NCBI RefSeq assembly: GCF_026151205.1
Contig: NC_087083.1
Span: 1,240,001-1,304,000, forward strand
Source of the DNA: Bolinopsis microptera
Taxonomy: Eukaryota > Ctenophora > Tentaculata > Lobata > Bolinopsidae
Direction of reading: 5' to 3'
DNA length: 64,000 bases
Under the pieces are notes generated by a model that was not told where the DNA came from, made no database searches, and worked only from the letters and a program-made list of their open reading frames with translations. Positions 53,905-64,000 of this stretch are shown piece after piece; position 1 is the stretch's first letter; each line of letters begins with the position of its first letter. The translations under genes and the position numbers were made by a program.

Positions 53905-54089
53905 GTAAGTCATTAAAAATATTAATTGAAATTTGATAATTATGTACCACGAGAGCTGTGTGATAATATAAGAACCTTGATACGCGCGAAAAGTGGCATG
54001 CAACGTATGTCAATAAGAACCTATGTTGATCTTGGAATGTTCGATCTTTCAATCTGCATCAATCCCCCTTACAGCTGATTTCATTTCAG
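53905..54089 (+). other. Probable 5'-UTR intron of the NERD-helicase gene
   Basis: Donor ACAA|GTAAGT at 53905 and acceptor TTTCATTTCAG ending at 54089, 20 bases before the ATG at 54109. The upstream exon side ends with an 11-bp direct repeat CGACCACTGAA x2. Confidence 0.6.
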
Positions 54090-54108
54090 ATATATCAATT
54101 GATCAACA

Positions 54109-56295
54109 ATGGATAACTATTTGGAAAATGGCAAACAAATATACGAAGAATATTGCTCAACATCTGAAAACCTGCCCACATTCACAATGCTTCCAAGAGC
54201 ACCAGAGCAGACCTACATTGATGTATATCCAGATGAAGATCAGCCCGGTCCCAGCTTTACAGATGACAGACGACATCAATTAGACTACGAGACTGAAGTT
54301 AAGGTGTATAGGGCTTTGGAAGAGGTAGATGGAAACTTCATTGTTCTTCACAGTTTCAAATACACGCATCATCAATATCGTTTGTGTGCAGGTGAACGTC
54401 ATATCCGAAGTGGATGTTCTAAATGTAAAAGGAAGAATGCAGAAAATCAGGAGGGGGAATGTGACTTTCTCATCATTTGTGCGAACAGTTTCATTATTAT
54501 CGAGGTAAAGAACATGGATAATGTTGGAGAGGTTTTGGAATGTGAACCAGACTTCCACCTGTGTTCAATTGGCGAAGACTGGCAACCTCAGTGTAACAGA
54601 GACCAGCAGTTGAAAGCATTAATTGGAACGTTCCAGAAATCAGTCAAACAAAGAAACAAGATTGTGGAACTGATCAAGTGTATGGATAAGGATGCAAACA
54701 TTTTTCAGTTTACTGCCTATCCTAATTTTAGTAAACAGTTTAAAGATGAGTTTAAATTTAGTGAGATTACAGAACTCCCGTTAAGTGATGATGAACTGTC
54801 AACTATCATATTTGAAGAGGACCTTTGTCGCAACGAACTTGATGCTGCTTGGTGGGCAGCAAATGTAACTCTGGCCAATTATTCATCTTCAGATTCCCAT
54901 GAGAGAGTAAGGAACATTTTGTTAGCTATTTGGGCCACAGAGAGAAAAACGTGTGATAAATCCAAGTGCAGTTTAGGACGATGTATTATGGATGTCAACA
55001 AACAACTTAAGGAAGGTCGCATTACTTTTGAGCCTAAAAAAGGTAAAAAACGTAATCAAAATCCCGCAGTTGTCAAAGCTCCCGATGTTATCAGAAACAA
55101 TTCTAATGTGGAAAACCTAACAGTAGAACAACACAATGCTTTCAAGTCAAAAGAGAATTTGTTGTTGATTAACGGTCCCGCAGGGGCGGGCAAAACTGTC
55201 ATATTGTGTGGTAAAATACTGCAACTGTTAGAGTCTGATAAGAACAACAAAGTTGTGGTATTTAAGTATACTGGACCCGGAAACAATTCACAGCATTATC
55301 AAAGTGCGTTAAATAACGCTAAAATAAAATACGAACTGATAAGCACAGATGAACTTGAACACACTCCAGAAGAACTAGCTAATCTTATAACAGAGAGTTT
55401 GTGTGATGTTATTATTGTGGAGATAACAGGTTATCCAGATACCAGATATTTAACAGATAGACTCAGTGTACTAAGTGGTTATAATTTGTTTGTTGATGAT
55501 ATACAGGCAGTTATTGATTACGATACCACAGCTGAAAAGTGCACTTTATTGATTAACAAGTTAAAAGACTTATCAGCAGATAAGATTGTGTGGATAGCAT
55601 GTGACATTGTCCAGGTTTGGTCGGTATATAACACAGATCTCATTTCAATGATAGCTAATGTACTTACTGATATATTAGTACCTCATCAGAGGACTACTTT
55701 ATCTAGTAACTTGAGAAATACGTTTGATTTATCGAATATTTTATCTGTAATCAGAGATCAATTCATTAAATTATGTTCTCTTAAATCAGATATTTTAGAT
55801 ATTATTTTACCTTCACAATCACCTGGACACTTTATACACGGTACATTACCTGTTATACATGTTTTTAATGATTGTAATGTTGATAGTATTGTAAGTGTTA
55901 TTAATATTGATTTAGATAGATTGTGTGCTACACATGAATTAGATTATTCTGATATAGGTATACTATATACTGATATCAATATTAGTGGTGTAGTACCACT
56001 AGTTAGGAACAGTGTTAATATGAAATGTAAGAACACTGCTAGTAAGATTGCAGTGTGTGACATTGTGTATTGTGCCTCTAGTGAGTGGCCTGCTGTAATA
56101 GTACTGTGTGAAGTGTTGGGTAGTAGAGAGGAGCTGGACCTGACTACACTTTACTTAGCGTTATCAAGAGCACGTGTACACTGCTCTGTTGTTATATACC
56201 CAGAGGAGGGTGAAACATTAGACGATACACCTTACATGTTACCTTTGTTAGATAAACTGAGTAACTACGCTCGCATTATATGGTATAAGAATTGA
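54109..56295 (+). CDS. NERD nuclease - superfamily 1 helicase fusion protein
   Basis: 728 residues, no intron in the coding part. Residues about 60-230 form a NERD (nuclease-related) domain of PD-(D/E)XK type: YETEVKVYRAL, then ECDFLII (D119) and IIIEVKNM (E132, K134), the expected metal-binding and catalytic residues. Residues about 335-728 form a UvrD/Rep-like SF1 helicase: Walker A NGPAGAGKT (K362), Walker B LFVDDIQ (D463, D464; DD in place of DE), motif III-like IACDIVQVW, motif IV-like LSSNLRNTFDLSNI, and motif VI YLALSRARVH (R687/R689). Some motifs, notably V (CASSEWPAVIV), are diverged. NERD plus helicase is known mainly from bacteria and archaea, where it is tied to DNA processing and defence; the animal role is unknown and I assign none. 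No signal peptide. Poly(A) signal AATAAA at 56696. Confidence 0.9.
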   Translation: MDNYLENGKQIYEEYCSTSENLPTFTMLPRAPEQTYIDVYPDEDQPGPSFTDDRRHQLDYETEVKVYRALEEVDGNFIVLHSFKYTHHQYRLCAGERHIRSGCSKCKRKNAENQEGECDFLIICANSFIIIEVKNMDNVGEVLECEPDFHLCSIGEDWQPQCNRDQQLKALIGTFQKSVKQRNKIVELIKCMDKDANIFQFTAYPNFSKQFKDEFKFSEITELPLSDDELSTIIFEEDLCRNELDAAWWAANVTLANYSSSDSHERVRNILLAIWATERKTCDKSKCSLGRCIMDVNKQLKEGRITFEPKKGKKRNQNPAVVKAPDVIRNNSNVENLTVEQHNAFKSKENLLLINGPAGAGKTVILCGKILQLLESDKNNKVVVFKYTGPGNNSQHYQSALNNAKIKYELISTDELEHTPEELANLITESLCDVIIVEITGYPDTRYLTDRLSVLSGYNLFVDDIQAVIDYDTTAEKCTLLINKLKDLSADKIVWIACDIVQVWSVYNTDLISMIANVLTDILVPHQRTTLSSNLRNTFDLSNILSVIRDQFIKLCSLKSDILDIILPSQSPGHFIHGTLPVIHVFNDCNVDSIVSVINIDLDRLCATHELDYSDIGILYTDINISGVVPLVRNSVNMKCKNTASKIAVCDIVYCASSEWPAVIVLCEVLGSREELDLTTLYLALSRARVHCSVVIYPEEGETLDDTPYMLPLLDKLSNYARIIWYKN

Positions 56296-56424
56296 TGTTA
56301 TTGTGTAATAACGTTAGTGGGTGACTAGTTCTATTGTTATGAAACATGTATACATAAGCCTTTAGAATTAGTGTGTGATTGCACAGCTGAGTGAACTCTT
56401 ATGAACTAATTACCGATTTTTAAA

Positions 56425-56518
56425 ACTGTGAGACCAAGCCGGGACTCGATCTCGCTACGTCCGGGCTAGACAGACAGATAAGGTTTATGCTTAACCGATT
56501 GCGCCACTGTGCTGATAA
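56425..56518 (-). repeat. tRNA-related SINE head (A and B boxes)
   Basis: Minus strand reads GCACAGTGGCGCAATCGGTT and AAGC, then about 50 bases later GAGATCGAGTCCCGGC. TGGCGCAATCGG and GATCGAGTCC match pol III A and B boxes. The acceptor and T stems do not pair well, so this is a degraded SINE or tRNA relic, not a tRNA gene. Confidence 0.5.
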
Positions 56519-57019
56519 CAATACAAACATATTAAGCTAGCAATTGAGCGTTATTTTGCAAATAATTTCACCCACTAACCAAACTTAACTATTCGTTATT
56601 GTAGTTATTAATATAATGCTAATTACTATGAAATTACTATCCACTATAGAATGTGTTATCATTCATTTTATCTGTCTTTCAGTGAAATAAAAGTGTTTTA
56701 AATCATAATGTTTCGTATAATTTAGGGTTGACCAGATTTAGCATAATGTCTAGGTTGAGGTCTAAACAACCTAGTCGGAAAACAAAAAATCTTACCTTTA
56801 CATATGAATGACTAATAAAGAAAATGACGAATGACGAGACGCAACTGCCAAATTAATTTGATAAATGTAAAGTACAAAAACAGAATTAAATATCAATGCT
56901 ACACGACAATCTATGATAAACACTTCGTGAATTTGCTGAAAATTGTGTAGTCGTTAGATTTAGAAGCTTAAACTTAAGCAGCAAAATCAGAAAATATAAG
57001 CTAATAATTATAACCGTAA

Positions 57020-57136
57020 GTGTAAACTCTCCGACAAAATGATGAAATCATTACTGTAATGTAGTAACGGTCAACTGATAAAAAAGAACTGAGCACACGG
57101 ACCATATCAGGCAACACTCTGTCCGGAGAGTTTACT
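57020..57136. repeat. Short inverted-repeat sequence, MITE-like
   Basis: GTAAACTCTCCGACA and TGTCCGGAGAGTTTAC are inverted ends about 118 bases apart. No target duplication seen. Confidence 0.4.
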
Positions 57137-57139
57137 CGC

Positions 57140-59316
57140 CAGCGGATTGACCAATCACACCACATAGATGGTGCATTATCCACTTTAATCCGGTTAAATT
57201 ATTATATTTGATCTTGTTTCTTTTTCGTACAGATTGTAGTGAAGTTAATTTTTTTAAACGTGTTTTGGGTCTTATTTATGATTTTTTTATAATTATCTTA
57301 TTTACTTCATTGATGTATTGTCACGATGGGTTCGTTAGTGTTCCCTCTGACTATTTAAGTTTAATTCCAGTTTAATTTCCAGTTTAATTCCATAGAGCTC
57401 CCTATTAGCGGAGAGAGACCACGTGACTGTATACGCGACCTCGTATTGGTCAAACCAGTAAAACACATACGAGCAGTCCCCGCCTTTTATCTCTAATTCC
57501 TATCCGCTACCTAATCTTTCAAAATGTATCGTTTGTTTATTTTACATCTGTAATTGTTCATATTAGAATTCTGGGTAATCTTTATTTTCTCAAAGTCGGT
57601 TATTATCTTGGAGCCAAATAACATGATAAATTACAGCTTTCATTTATGGAATCATCAATTTCAAAGTCATGACCACCATTATAAAAATCAAAGTACTTGC
57701 TATCTGATATGATCTATTGATTAAAAATACTGCGATCAATCGAAATGTATTTTAGCTAAAGAATAAAGGCGTACCTGCCATTGATTAACATATCACAAAT
57801 TCTTCTGTCACGGAGTTTCTATTAACAGGAAGCGATGTGTAACAAACAATGTGTAAATCACAGTGCTGGCAAGCACGACCGCCGCCATTGGCATTATAAT
57901 CCCCATACTATTTACCCTCATACTATTATATCCCCTTTACTCTTTTCCAGGCATTAAGACTCACCGAAAGCAGTTCAGCAGGCATATTTTAAGTTCAAAA
58001 CATTCTAATTCAATGTCAAAGATGACAGCTAGGAATAAGAAATAGTTATGTAAAGGATTTTAAGAAATTTGCGCAAAATACGCGTCAGCATGTTATACGA
58101 AATTAGGTAAAAAACCCAAAATCGCCATATTCAGGTGCCTTAAAAACCATGTTAAAATTGAGTTAGAGATCTGAAACTTTGCAGGGCGTCTAGACCTCGT
58201 CCAAATCGACTGTATAATTTTTTTCATGTTTCAGGAGTATCAGGAAATGGGTTTTCTGGAACCCCTGTTTTACAACAGATTGTCGTGAAGCTATATACAT
58301 ATATATCAATATGTATAGACGCTTTTGGCAATCAATTGTAGCCTACATTTAAGTGTCCGTAGATTCAAAAGTATAAAAGATACAGTCATTTCGAACCACA
58401 GGTTTTAAAGATAATTGTTTATACTTTAGTTTACATTATATCGAAAAATAATTTAACGTCATCATCATCACTTGATGACGTCATCAATTTAAGTGTTTTT
58501 AGAACTTGATTTTTGACAAAATAACAACTTTTCAAATCGATTTTTCACCATTAAAAAGTAATTTTATTCAAAATCTGAGGACATTTTTACCTTAGATAAT
58601 TGTTCAAGCATTCTGAAAATCTACCGGAAAATTTTCCTACCTTGCTCCTTCATAAAGATATTTGCTATTGAAGTTAGTGCTTTTTTGAAGAATAATTTTG
58701 TTTAAACACAAAAGTTGTGAATTAGTATTCTCTGGTGTCGGGCCATCTCTTGGGTTGTGGAGCTCAATTTTGCTTCCTAAAGGTCTAAATTGTGTAATAG
58801 GCTAGTTTTAAAGTTGAAAATCGAAAAGTTGCACACGTGGGGACACGCCCAAATTGATTTAAATTGCTAAAATCACTGAAAATTGTTATTTTCACGATTT
58901 TTATCAACTTTGGAGTCCCGTTGTGATTAAAGTTCTTTTTGAAATCTTCTGAAACTTTGCATACTTATTAAACTATATATTAAATACCACTATGCAAAAA
59001 TTTACGGTGATTAAATATTGTATGCGCACGCAACGTCCGCTCAAAGTTTGCACGTGCGGAAGGTGAGAATTTTGCTCATTCGTGATTTCGAATATATTCT
59101 GCTTTCCCACGATATTTAAATGGCATTATTTATGAATTAAATGCTAACTTGAATGAGTAAAAAGTGCCATATTCAGTCTGTTATCGACAGATATACCTAT
59201 CTAAACACAAGGAAATGTTTTCAAAGATAAAATTTCGAAATCGTTGAAATTACCTCCTTATTAATGAAGTTTCGACTGTGTAAATTATCCTGACATTATA
59301 ATCAAAAAGAGATGAT
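57140..59316. other. Intergenic, no gene seen
   Basis: About 2.2 kb of AT-rich sequence. The region 58080-59270 repeats phrases such as CTGAAACTTTGCA and looks like old dispersed repeat, but I cannot define an element. Confidence 0.4.
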
Positions 59317-59627
59317 ATTTGACCAAAACCCATAATCATGGGTAGAGTGAACCGCTGCCAATGTCTCTCTTTTCCAAACAAAAGGAAATGATATTAATTT
59401 GAGGAACCGTCCGCAAATGCAAATTGATACCGAGAATGAAATCGGTCGCTCGCTTTTACGAATTGTAATAAAGCTTATTGAATGGGAAAAGCGAGCGACC
59501 GATTTCATTCTCGGTATCAATTTGCATTTGCGGACGGTTCCTCAAATTAATATCATTTCCTTTTGTTTGGAAAAGAGAGACATTGGCAGCGGTTCACTCT
59601 ACCCATGATTATGGGTTTTGGTCAAAT
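59317..59627. repeat. Perfect 141-bp inverted repeat with 29-bp loop
   Basis: Arms 59317-59457 and 59487-59627 are exact reverse complements by eye, from ATTTGACCAAAACCC inward to GTCGCTCGCTTTT. The outer right edge coincides with the start of segmental duplication copy 2 (59624). Confidence 0.96.
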
Positions 59628-61739
59628 TAACTTTATTTCAAATAATAGAATTTAAAGTCCTCAAAAGTTAATATGCAGTAACGTCAACTAAAAATATTTG
59701 TATCATGAAGTTTGAGTGAGTCTATTTGTTAATAATAATATATAAAGTGAAATCATTCAGTTATTGTTAAGTTTACTTATTTAAGTCGAGAGATTCATAA
59801 CTTCAACATACCGATATAAGGTGATACAAACAATTGTATATCTTAGAAATATGAACTCCTTGTAATAATTAAATTAGAGCCGGACCAATGACCATCATTC
59901 CATTATTTTATGAATGTAGCTGAAATTGGTTTCTAAAATGTTTTGACTGGCGTTCATGTTTTCTCTTCAATCAAAATTCGCGTACAATCAACTTCAGTCT
60001 CAAGCCTTGGATTAACAATAACATTGTTATTAAAGTTAAACTTCCATCAAATCATTTTGAAGTTTGCTGGCGCGGATGAAGATCTTTTGTTGTGAGATTC
60101 AAGTTCACTTTTTTTAGTCTTTGAGTTTGCCAAGCAGAGAGCACAGGATTTTGGTGAAACGAACGACTCATATGACCATGTCATCATATCAGTGATCCCG
60201 ATCCTGTGAAATATTTAATGAGTTAATGGTTGTACATTTCTAAATATTTAATCCTGATTTTTAACAGAAACTTATAGTTATACACTGGAAAATCACTGCA
60301 CTTCCCTTAATTGTATAATATGATCATTGATCTGCACAAACCGGATGGCAATATCAAATATATTACCAAACATCATTTGACAGGAAATTGTGTGAACAGA
60401 CATAATTAATAATTTTGAACGGACATTAAAATGATTATACTTATAGGTTTATAACCTACGTACCAAAGGCAAAACGCGCACCGTTGGACTCGCAGTCGAC
60501 AGTCTTTGTGCTTTGGAACAAATATTTTACGAGTATATATATCACCGTTAAATTTAATAAAATGAACGCTCGAGACATTCAAACGGGCTTTGTTATTGGA
60601 TATATTTGGTAATGTTTTTATTAATAATATATAAAATAACATGTATAAAATAATATCACAAACTTTGAATTTACTTCTTTTCTCCAGTGAACTCCACTCT
60701 GTTAATTACTTTCTGGGATTTAGCTTCATTAATAATTAACAATCTTACGTCATGTTTTAATATCAAACATGAAACAATTTATTTTAGCGAAATGGAAACA
60801 GTTATAATGAGAAAAGCACGAATACTCGTTTTTGAAACTTTATAATTATATGGTTACACTTACAAGTTATAGTTTGCTTTATTATATCCAGAGCCCTTGC
60901 GCTTGCAGCTAGTAGTAGTAGCGCGCGCCCGAAGTGTGCAGAAAGATATAGTTATATTTATAAGAACATTTTTATATGCTACTGCCTACTGGTAAGGTAA
61001 AAGTAAATTCTTAACCGCTATTTTTTCGTCACAGTCGGAGCAGAGCCCACATTTTAGCCAAAACACCATTTTACTGCAGCGAGTGCAGGATCTCTTCTCT
61101 GGGTATACCTCAACCTGTAACACTAACACTAACAGTATCAAACATGTGTTAGTGTTACTAGTGCAAAAAGCACAAAAAGCACGATTTTTACATATGTACT
61201 TAGTACTCTAGTTAAGTTTTTCAAACGCTAATTAGCGCTAACTTAAACTAGCGTTAGCCATCAATTAAACAAATAATCAATTAAACAAATAATCAAAGTT
61301 TTAGCACATTTTACAGCATAAAATTTAAACAAATGAAAACATATAATGCTCTTAGTGGTAAATGGCCGTTTGTTCTGAGCTGTATGATTTTTTGACAATC
61401 AACTAGCGGGGCAAGGAATGTACTGGCTGGTAGCTTTTGTACACACCAGAACGCTAGTCTGGTTGATTAGTGACCAAATTAGAGGCGTTGATAGGAAGGC
61501 ATTATAATTTGTGGGTGTAAGAGGGAATATTTGGCATGCATTATTCTAGCAGCTATTTTGTAACAAATGGTCTTTACGATTATTAAGGACGGTAAGTATT
61601 TTGGGTGTTCAATACTAAATCATGGCTAAATGTCTAAGAGGGGTTTAAATTTAAGGGAGAAAAAGAAATGAATATTGGGTTATAATATTAATCATAGATG
61701 TCAACCCTGACATAACTATTGTACTAAAAATTTGATCAT

Positions 61740-62105
61740 AATTTTTTTTTTAATCTAGACACTTATTTTACTTCGGTGTATTCCAACAGCCACAATGTTA
61801 CACAAGTGCAACCAGCCAATTACAGGAAGCCGAAGGATCTTTTTGGCCAGTGACAGTTAAGGTAGTGTGTACCATACTTTCTTCGTCCGAGACTTTGCTG
61901 CAATGTGCAGCTCCTCATTTAACCCTCACACCCGATTTCTCGAGTATTCGGCTGAGTAGACCGGGGGGCTGCATAGACCACTCATGATCCTTAGCTGAAC
62001 GTCGACGACGCTCACCCCACGACCAGGCAGTCAGTGGGTTTCGAACTCGCAACCTAACGATTGTAAGACAGGCGTTCTAACCAACTGCGCTACCTGGCCG
62101 CTAAG
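61740..62105 (-). mobile_element. tRNA-derived SINE within the LINE 3' region
   Basis: Minus strand opens GGCCAGGTAGCGCAGTTGGT with a perfect A box (TAGCGCAGTTGG), B box GAGTTCGAAACCC 40 bases later, then CCTGGTC pairing with the first seven bases. A body of about 280 bases (GCATAGACC, CGAGAAATCGGGTGTGAGGG on that strand) ends in an A10 run near 61743-61752. Anticodon-stem pairing is poor, so it is a SINE head and not a working tRNA. Confidence 0.65.
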
Positions 62106-62263
62106 GGTCTTTATTAGAATTCAAATCGGATACAAAAATAGGATATCTTTACACTACACTTACTCACTCACACATCACATTTAACTTGACAGAGGAATAC
62201 GCTGGCAGAGTAAGTCGATTTGGTCATGAAATTTTGGAGGTCAGGTGGAATCCCTGCAGGAGC

Positions 62264-63967
62264 CTACAAAAATTTAAGGTTACATATATCAAAGTCTTTA
62301 TTTGTCCAGTCATACACGGCATGACAATGCTGGTTGGAAAGTAGTGAAGATTTCAGTTTGGATTTCAGGCAAGAAATACTAACAGAACAATCAAAGATTT
62401 TAAGGTTAGGGGTTATTATATTCCATATTTTCGTTGACCTCGTGTTATGGTTGTCTGGGGGATCCGGTTTATTGATAATAAGCATTGGTTTCCTGGAAGA
62501 ACGAGAATACTCTTCGTACATAGACATAGGAGTAGAAAACTTCATGATCTTGAATAATTCTATGTAGCTATGGTAAGTATAAAGATTTTGTACAGTGAGT
62601 ATCTCGTTGTTTTTAAACAGAGGTTTAGTGTGTTCCTTTTTATAAAATTTACTATCAAGTTTCTGGTCAGTAAATGGTCTGGTTCGAACACACGTTTTGA
62701 ATTTATCCAGGTAGGCTGCTCTATCACCAAACAAGACCCTCAGACAGTACTTCTGTGCAGTGAATATTGAGCTTATACGATTTTTAGCTGCCCCACCCCA
62801 TGCTGATATGCAGTACGACAGATGGGATTCAAAAAGAGTGTAGTATAACTGTCTGTGGAGAAATTCTGGGAGGGAGCAGCGTAGACGACACAGAGTTGAG
62901 GTGGCATGGTTAAGCTTTCGTTTTAGGGCTATTATATGATCTTCCCATGTTAGATTTTCGTCAATGACGACTCCTAAAAATCTAGCTGACGTTACTCTTT
63001 TGATGGGGTAGTTGTCTATATTCATTATGAATTCTTCTTCAACGTTTGCTTCAGTACGTGACTTAGGTCTAAAGTGAATGTAGCAGCATTTTGACATGTT
63101 TATGTGAAGCTTGTTAGCCCGCATGTATGTTTGAAGGTTTGAAAGTAGGGCGTTGCTGCGTTCATATGCTTCTTGTGCAGTTTTACCAACAACAAATATG
63201 TTGGTGTCATCCGCAAAGGTGACAAACGATCCCAAGCTAGAGCTATTAGAGATATCATTTATGTAAAGTAGGAATAAAAGGGGTCCGAGAATTGACCCCT
63301 GGGGAACCCCAAATTTTATTGGAAGTAGGTCGGACTTTTCTCCTACAACATCAGTGTACTGAAATCGATTAGTTAGGTAGCTCTTGATCAGATCGTTTGC
63401 CACGCCACGGATGCCATACCTTTCTAGTTTGGTAAGTAATGTTGAGTGATCTATAGTATCGAAAGCTTTGCTGAGGTCGATGAATATGCCTAACACATGG
63501 TGCTTCAATTTGATGTGCTTAGATATGAGGTCAACAGAGTAGTTTACTGCATGGGAGGTTGAGTGCGATTGCCTGAAACCAAACTGAGTCTTAGATATTA
63601 TTCCCTGAGAGCTGACAAACGAATAAATCCTAGAATATATGATTTTCTCAAATATTTTGCCAAATATGGACAAGGTGGATATAGGACGGTAGTTTTCTAT
63701 TTCTTCTGGATTACCTTTTTTGAATACGGGTGTGATTCTGCCAGTCTTAAGTATTATATCAGGGAATATACCATTTGACATAAGTTTGTTTAAGTATCTG
63801 CTGATAATTGGTGCAATAACGTGGGACGAAGTTTTAATAACGGTTATGGGAATATCACTGGCCTTTCCATTCTCGAATTCTTTGATTATTCTTAGAACCT
63901 CCTCAGGAGTGCCGTCCTCTAACATAATAGATCGAGAGTTACTAGGGCTAAGGAAGTCATGGAATGT
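62264..63967 (-). pseudogene. Non-LTR reverse transcriptase, 5'-truncated but open
   Basis: About 567 codons open from the truncation point. Motifs in order: GKASDIPITVIK, GRITPVFKKGNPEEIENYRP, TQFGFRQSHST, GIFIDLSKAFDTIDH, GVPQGSILGPLLFLLYIND, TFADDTNIF (catalytic DD), FLGVVIDENLTWEDH and the C-terminal region with NTRS. The endonuclease is lost by truncation. The first codons (before TFHDFLS) lie in the flanking duplication, so no native start exists. CR1/jockey group; distinct from the 11.5-kb and 21-kb elements. Confidence 0.92.
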
Positions 63968-64000
63968 CATCACGTTTTAAGATTGTCGCAGAATAATCCC

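Larger units (their letters stand above)
61264..63967 (-). mobile_element. 5'-truncated LINE, limits fixed by empty site in copy 1
   Basis: Inserted in copy 2 at the CATCA that is intact at 51363-51367, with CATCA on both sides (61259-61263 and 63968-63972): a 5-bp target duplication. Minus-strand element, truncated within the RT-upstream region, ending in a 16-bp tandem 3' tail (ATTAAACAAATAATCA x2 on the plus strand). Its 3' part holds a tRNA-headed SINE. Confidence 0.9.
59624..64000. repeat. Segmental duplication copy 2 (runs off the window)
   Basis: 59624-61263 and 63968-64000 match 49024-51401 in the same orientation; the LINE at 61264-63967 interrupts it. Copy 2 lacks the 676-bp TIR element of copy 1. 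The copy continues beyond the window. Confidence 0.92.

Noticed and set aside
54109-56295. Bacterial contamination as the source of the NERD-helicase gene
   Set aside because: AT content and surrounding repeats match the host; there is an upstream leader intron and downstream poly(A) signal, and no bacterial neighbours.
62025-62103. tRNA gene (apparent Val-type anticodon TAC)
   Set aside because: Acceptor ends pair and A/B boxes are good, but the anticodon stem does not pair and the sequence runs into a 280-base body with an A tail, so it is a SINE head.

Overview
The window is AT-rich eukaryotic DNA from an invertebrate animal. Evidence: three conserved metazoan genes split by GT-AG introns (an ER-type 2-Cys peroxiredoxin, phenylalanine hydroxylase with its regulatory ACT domain, and cytosolic HSP90 ending in MEEVD), several non-LTR retrotransposons of animal type, short-TIR DNA elements with target duplications, and many minisatellites. 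There are no bacterial operons. I cannot name the species or even the phylum from sequence alone.

Layout: 1-5.3 kb is a minus-strand peroxiredoxin gene (3' end outside the window); one intron is almost filled by a 33-bp minisatellite of about 117 copies. 6.4-7.9 kb is a small spliced gene of unknown function. 8.2-9.4 kb is a CpG-rich fold-back repeat cluster with a (CGA)n core. 10.5-14.7 kb is an apparently intact two-ORF LINE (PHD-finger ORF1; endonuclease/reverse transcriptase ORF2). 15-20 kb holds a possible micro-exon gene and many short tandem repeats. 20.1-20.4 kb is a hAT-like MITE and 20.8-22.8 kb a 5'-truncated LINE. 23-27.5 kb is nearly all minisatellites. 28.3-38.2 kb is a ten-exon phenylalanine hydroxylase gene whose introns contain a 1.1-kb TIR element, an RTE-like LINE relic, a 0.4-kb TIR element and several arrays. 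39.4-40.7 kb and 47.6-48.9 kb repeat the CpG-rich modules. 41.3-47.0 kb is an eleven-exon HSP90 gene with a heat shock element and CCAAT box upstream. 49.0-51.4 kb and 59.6-64.0 kb are two copies of one segmental duplication, each carrying a different transposon where the other is empty. Between them, at 54.1-56.3 kb, lies an intronless-coding gene for a NERD nuclease fused to a superfamily 1 helicase.

Most notable: (1) the NERD-SF1 helicase protein, with intact nuclease and Walker residues, preceded by a spliced 5' leader and by tandemly duplicated leader-like units; (2) a recurring pattern in which tandem repeats start or end exactly at splice sites in the peroxiredoxin, PAH, HSP90 and NERD genes; (3) the duplication with reciprocal empty sites, which delimits two mobile elements to the base, and a perfect 141-bp inverted repeat at its edge. 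The host genes are unrelated metabolically (peroxide removal, phenylalanine oxidation, chaperone); their proximity looks incidental.
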